A stretch of DNA of 28,659 nt from a bacterium (GTDB lineage Bacteria; Patescibacteria; Microgenomatia; UBA1400; UBA12108), in the NCBI GenBank assembly GCA_021788365.1, contig JAJYKS010000009.1, positions 1 through 28,659 of the forward strand, written 5' to 3'. Positions within the stretch are counted from its first letter, which is position 1; every line of letters begins with the position of its first letter. Shown piece by piece: positions 25,665-28,659 of this stretch. Under the pieces are notes generated by a model. The model saw nothing but the letters and a program-made list of their open reading frames with translations, did not search any database and had not been told where the DNA came from. Position numbers and translations under genes: made by a program.

Positions 25665-25804
25665 ACCACAACGCTCAAGCGGGCGGTGATGTGGCTTTTG
25701 GTGTCACCGCTTCGATTCTAACTGCCGGAGCGGCAATGAGTGCTATCTCGCTCTTCCGCGAGGCACGGGCCGCACCGGCGCCACAAGAAATGCTACAGCT
25801 TTAG
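25646..25804 (+). pseudogene. -1 frame continuation of the 25269 membrane gene
   Basis: From the T-run, the -1 frame reads IFASILNHNAQAGGDVAFGVTASILTAGAAMSAISLFREARA... to TAG 25802-25804, with a clear membrane span. There is no good independent start or promoter, so it is best explained as the displaced C-terminus of the preceding gene. Confidence 0.55.
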
Positions 25805-25864
25805 GTTTCCTACTCACTCTTTACTCCTCGACAAGATTTATTGCCCCTTGCTATAACAACCGCA

Positions 25865-26035
25865 GTGAGACCAGAAGAGGATCACAATCAGTTGGAAACG
25901 GACTTAATGAATCTACGGCTTGGCGTCAACAATATAGACGAAGCAGGACTTCCCCTCACCATCTCCGACGTGATCGTCGCCCTACTCGACCTAGGGGCAC
26001 TCGTAATTGCTCTCCGCGTGCTCGTATTCCCATAA
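25865..26035 (+). CDS. Small single-span membrane protein, 56 aa
   Basis: A short protein with a polar N-terminus (RPEEDHNQLETDLMNLRLGVNN) and one C-terminal span (VIVALLDLGALVIALRVLVF). I start it at GTG 25865, 7 nt after a TATAAC box, matching the leaderless pattern; an upstream TTG at 25841 is possible. Not recognised. It lies between the frameshifted membrane gene and the kinase gene. Confidence 0.5.
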   Translation: MRPEEDHNQLETDLMNLRLGVNNIDEAGLPLTISDVIVALLDLGALVIALRVLVFP

Positions 26036-26040
26036 AATGC

Positions 26041-26046
26041 TACACT
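26041..26046 (+). promoter_or_regulatory. -10 box of the deoxynucleoside kinase gene
   Basis: TACACT, 6 nt before ATG 26053. Leaderless arrangement. Confidence 0.5.
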
Positions 26047-26052
26047 CGCGTC

Positions 26053-26685
26053 ATGGGTGTAAAGAACCATCAAATTACCGTTGTAGGCCCTATAGCTGCC
26101 GGCAAAACGACGGCCAGCCAACTCCTAGCAAGGGAGTTATCGCTCCCCCTCCTAGACGCCGACCTCTTCGAGGAAAACCCTTTCCTCCCAAGTTACATTG
26201 AGGACACTGCTCGCTGGTCATTTGCCACCGAGCTCTTCTTTACGACGCATCGTATCAAAAAGCTATCAGTTATCGGTAAAATGCTCACGGACTCCTCCGT
26301 TGTCGTCGACTCCGGACTCATTATGTCCCACGAAGTTTACACTAAAAATCACCTCGTCCAAGGGACAATGACCGCGGCAGAATGGGATTTCTTCACGGCG
26401 ATTGTCGAAGACTACAAAAAGAATATCCCCGAACCTGACGTGGTCGTTCTCCTCACTGCGTCAGTCGAGACGCAGCAGAAGCGTATCGCCTCCCGTGGCC
26501 GTGGATTCGAGTCGGGCTACACACCAGAATACCTGCAAAGCGTGACCGACAGGCTGGAGGAATATGCGGCGAGCCTCGAAAACAAGCCCGCCGTGACCCG
26601 TATACCCCTCTCTACGGAAGAATTCGACCTCGCGACTCCAAAGGGCGCTGCCGAACTAGTAAAACGAGTAAAGTCCACTCTCTAG
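26053..26685 (+). CDS. Deoxynucleoside kinase family protein
   Basis: A 210-aa P-loop kinase that would phosphorylate deoxyribonucleosides to monophosphates for salvage. The Walker A loop is GPIAAGKTT (12-20). The substrate-site region includes LLDADLFEENPFLPSYIED and DSGLIMSHEVY. The lid is RIASRGRGFESGYTPEYL after the strand DVVVLLTASVETQQKR, as in dAK/dGK-type enzymes. Length is normal. Nucleoside preference cannot be assigned. Salvage fits an organism with a reduced biosynthetic repertoire. Its stop TAG and that of the convergent small gene share the 4-nt palindrome CTAG (26682-26685). Confidence 0.9.
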   Translation: MGVKNHQITVVGPIAAGKTTASQLLARELSLPLLDADLFEENPFLPSYIEDTARWSFATELFFTTHRIKKLSVIGKMLTDSSVVVDSGLIMSHEVYTKNHLVQGTMTAAEWDFFTAIVEDYKKNIPEPDVVVLLTASVETQQKRIASRGRGFESGYTPEYLQSVTDRLEEYAASLENKPAVTRIPLSTEEFDLATPKGAAELVKRVKSTL

Positions 26686-26927
26686 ACGCCCAAAACTAAG
26701 ATGACGTTCTCAGCATGAGCTCTAGTCCTTGCCTCCTCCATTTCTCCTGTATCAACACGCTCAACCGAAACCTGACCAGCATTATAACTTTGAGAAGTTA
26801 CTGTAACCACAGTTAAAAGAACTGGATACGGGACGTTCGACAAAGTGTCATAAACGGACACCAAGGCATTCTCTGCTGCAATCCGACTTCCTCTAGGTAG
26901 ATCGCTCAAGCTTGCATACTCTGACAT
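26682..26927 (-). CDS. Hypothetical protein, 81 aa
   Basis: A soluble protein (MSEYASLSDLPRGSRIAAENALVSVYDTLSN..., ENVILVLGV) with a predicted mixed alpha/beta pattern; no recognised domain. A perfect TATAAT (26941-26936) lies 8 nt before the ATG, supporting a leaderless start. Its stop overlaps the kinase stop in CTAG. Confidence 0.6.
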   Translation of the reverse strand: MSEYASLSDLPRGSRIAAENALVSVYDTLSNVPYPVLLTVVTVTSQSYNAGQVSVERVDTGEMEEARTRAHAENVILVLGV

Positions 26928-26935
26928 CGGGGCAA

Positions 26936-26941
26936 ATTATA
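26936..26941 (-). promoter_or_regulatory. -10 box of the 81-aa hypothetical
   Basis: Perfect TATAAT on the minus strand, 8 nt before ATG 26927. Confidence 0.55.
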
Positions 26942-27000
26942 CCTCACTGCACTGCAAACGTTTTCCAGCACTACATCTCGTCCAGGTTGTCACAAGCAGT

Positions 27001-28659
27001 TTACATGCTTTGTGGTGCAGCAATCCCGAGTACGTCGAGCCCACTCGCGAGTACGTTGGCAACCGCTCGGGTAAGGTATACCCTTTCCTCATTTCCCACA
27101 ATCTGGTGTTTGTTATAAAAGGTGTTATACCGACCGGCCAGCTCGTAAAGATACGAGGCCACAATGTGTGGCGCGTACTGCCTCCCCGCCTCCTCGATGG
27201 CCTCCGGGTACCGGTAAAGCCACCGCAAAATACTAAGTTCCTCGGCGTTTATCTCTTGAATCATGAATCTTAAATCATGAATCTCGGTTTTAGCTTTTGC
27301 CAATACCGATGTCGCCCGCGCGTACGTGTACTGTATGTACGGCCCGGTATCTCCCTCCAGATTCGTCATCTTAGAGGGCTCATACACGATATCGCCGCCC
27401 ACTTGCTGCTTGAGTACCGTGTACTTGAGTGCTCCAACAGCTACCCGATCCGCAACCTGCTCTTTATCGGCAACCTCTCGGTCACCTATCTTCGCGAGTA
27501 CGGTATCTTTTAGCTCGTTGAGAAGTCCTTCACCGGTTACCACCTTCCCCGTGCGGCTGCTCATTTTACCCGTAGGCAGCTTCATGATGCCATGTGGCAG
27601 ATGGGTAGTCTTTGCCGCCAAGTCAGGATACAGCTGAGCCATGACTGTAAGGACCACCTTAAAATACTCGGTGATCTCGTTAGCCGTCACAATATAGCTA
27701 CGGTCATACGCCCATCGCCCATATTTCGTCTTTGCGAGCCCCAAGTCTTTTGCTTCATAGGTGGGTAGGCCCAGCTTGTTGCGAAATACCCGCGTGTGCA
27801 GCCCATCTTTTTCGCCCTTGTAGACTACCGCACCGTCGTCACCAATCTCTAGAACATGCTTCAAGAGCCCCTCCTCAACCACTTCGAGTCCCACCTTCCC
27901 CGCCTCGCTCTCGAAAAAATATTCATCAAATTTTGTTCCAAGCCGTGCGTAGATGGTCTCAAAATATTCGAGACTCCACGCTCTCCCCACGTCGTATAGT
28001 TCGTTAATTGTCGCATCGTCTCGATCGTAAATATGCTTGTTCAAGGTGTGCATCGCTACTTTCGCCGCCGCGTCGTCCTCGTATGCCGTTGCTCCCCTAG
28101 CGTATGCGGCACCCATAAATTTCTGTCTTTCTTGTAGTCCCCAAACCTTCATTTTTTTAATTGTCAGTTTTTTCTCCGCCAGTTCGTGTTGCATCCCCCA
28201 GATGGCCTTTGCCACGTGCAGTCCCACATCTCCTTGATAGTTCACTCGTTTCACCGTCGCACCTTGCGCCGCAACAAGCCGCGCGATTGCCTCACCGATG
28301 GTGTTGCTCATAAGATGTCCAATGTGGAATTCTTTAAATGGGTTGGGATCGGTGTACTCCACCATCACCTTTTTGCCGGTCAGTTTCTTGTTCTTGCCAT
28401 ACTCTCCCGCAGTTGCCCTATCCGCCTCGGCCGCGAGCCACTCGGGCTTCAGGTAGAAGTTAATAAACCCGGCGCCAGCCACTTCAATCTTACCTATCAA
28501 TCTATTCATTTCTACATCATTCTGTAAAACACTAGCTATTTTCTCCGCCAATTCTCGCGGATTCTGACCAACTCGCTTTGCAAGAAGTAGTGCAATATTT
28601 GTCGAGTAGTCCCCGTTCTTCTCATCCTTCGGGTGGCTGATCTCAAAGTCGGGCACGTC
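27001..28659 (-). CDS. argS: Arginyl-tRNA synthetase (N-terminus beyond the right edge)
   Basis: At least 552 aa of a class I synthetase that charges tRNA-Arg. The N-terminal add-on domain is partly visible (EISHPKDEKNGDYSTNIALLLAKR). Signature sites follow: DPNPFKEFHIGHLMSNTIGEAIARL with the HIGH motif, VNYQGDVGLHVAKA, and KMSSRTGKVV in the KMSKS position. The DALR anticodon-binding domain runs from about TYARATSVLAKA to the end (VLGIAAPQSM). The frame is open at the window edge, so GTG 28656 is not the start. A tandem heptamer repeat is read in frame as EIHDLRFMIQEINAE in the linker before the DALR helices. The window also encodes one of its tRNAs, tRNA-Arg(CCT). Confidence 0.96.
   Translation of the reverse strand, partial: DVPDFEISHPKDEKNGDYSTNIALLLAKRVGQNPRELAEKIASVLQNDVEMNRLIGKIEVAGAGFINFYLKPEWLAAEADRATAGEYGKNKKLTGKKVMVEYTDPNPFKEFHIGHLMSNTIGEAIARLVAAQGATVKRVNYQGDVGLHVAKAIWGMQHELAEKKLTIKKMKVWGLQERQKFMGAAYARGATAYEDDAAAKVAMHTLNKHIYDRDDATINELYDVGRAWSLEYFETIYARLGTKFDEYFFESEAGKVGLEVVEEGLLKHVLEIGDDGAVVYKGEKDGLHTRVFRNKLGLPTYEAKDLGLAKTKYGRWAYDRSYIVTANEITEYFKVVLTVMAQLYPDLAAKTTHLPHGIMKLPTGKMSSRTGKVVTGEGLLNELKDTVLAKIGDREVADKEQVADRVAVGALKYTVLKQQVGGDIVYEPSKMTNLEGDTGPYIQYTYARATSVLAKAKTEIHDLRFMIQEINAEELSILRWLYRYPEAIEEAGRQYAPHIVASYLYELAGRYNTFYNKHQIVGNEERVYLTRAVANVLASGLDVLGIAAPQSM
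27257..27284. repeat. Four tandem heptamers inside argS
   Basis: TGAATCA, TGAATCT, TAAATCA, TGAATCT, preceded by a partial unit TATCTCT. Same consensus, same strand orientation and same in-frame reading (HDLRFMIQE) as the M16 copy. Confidence 0.88.

Noticed and set aside
22044..27284. CRISPR-like direct repeats
   Set aside because: The tandem units are 7 nt with no spacers, and no cas genes are present. They are a short tandem repeat family.
1..28659. Recoding of TGA as glycine or tryptophan
   Set aside because: TGA acts as the terminal stop in several genes (for example the 609-aa gene and the amidinohydrolase), and no conserved gene has an internal TGA.

Overview
The window looks like a compact genome of a Candidate Phyla Radiation (Patescibacteria) type bacterium, probably near Parcubacteria or Microgenomates. 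This is inferred from gene content and layout, not from a phylogeny. The signs are short or touching intergenic gaps, convergent genes that overlap at their 3' ends, many small unrecognised proteins, a single MreB, TrmB-type regulators, a PEGA/beta-propeller surface protein, and short palindromic repeats lying inside reading frames. TGA acts as a normal stop, so this is not a code-4 or code-25 lineage.

Layout. 1-911: end of rplJ, then rplL and its terminator. 912-3715: intergenic DNA, a small hypothetical, a small HTH protein and a 566-aa protein with a divergent GGDEF-like domain. 3654-8259 (minus): dus (tRNA-dihydrouridine synthase), a WecG/TagA/CpsF glycosyltransferase, an AT-rich gap, a GT4 glycosyltransferase and mreB. 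8318-11306 (plus): a long palindromic element, a membrane-anchored double-HTH protein, a PEGA/propeller protein, a small basic protein and tRNA-Arg(CCT). 11318-15662 (minus): ndk, a small hypothetical, a TrmB regulator fused to an aldo/keto reductase, an AroE-like oxidoreductase translationally coupled to a second TrmB regulator, and tRNA-Pro(CGG). 15828-19640: small hypotheticals, an S51 peptidase and a transglutaminase-like protein. 19603-23259 (minus): an oligoendopeptidase F / M16 peptidase operon, a palindromic element and a 4-TM protein. 23352-28659: tRNA-Ala(CGC), a PAP2-like membrane protein, an amidinohydrolase operon with a frameshifted membrane protein, a deoxynucleoside kinase, small hypotheticals and argS, which runs off the right edge.

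Three themes stand out. First, about seventeen genes carry a -10 box 6-10 nt before the start codon, so their mRNAs should be leaderless or nearly so. Shine-Dalgarno sites appear mainly at genes with a real leader (rplL, ndk, the double-HTH gene) or at an internal operon gene (the AroE-like gene). Second, 11.9-15.6 kb holds two TrmB-family modules, each tied to an NAD(P)-type oxidoreductase fold (one by fusion, one by operon), with palindromic operator candidates at both promoters. This is the best candidate for an undescribed sensing system. Third, several families of short palindromic or heptameric repeats have entered genes in frame (dus twice, GT4, S51, pepF, M16, argS) or inserted beside them (rplL 3' end, tRNA-Pro 5' end, ndk leader), and three intergenic elements of about 90-150 bp have long inverted arms.
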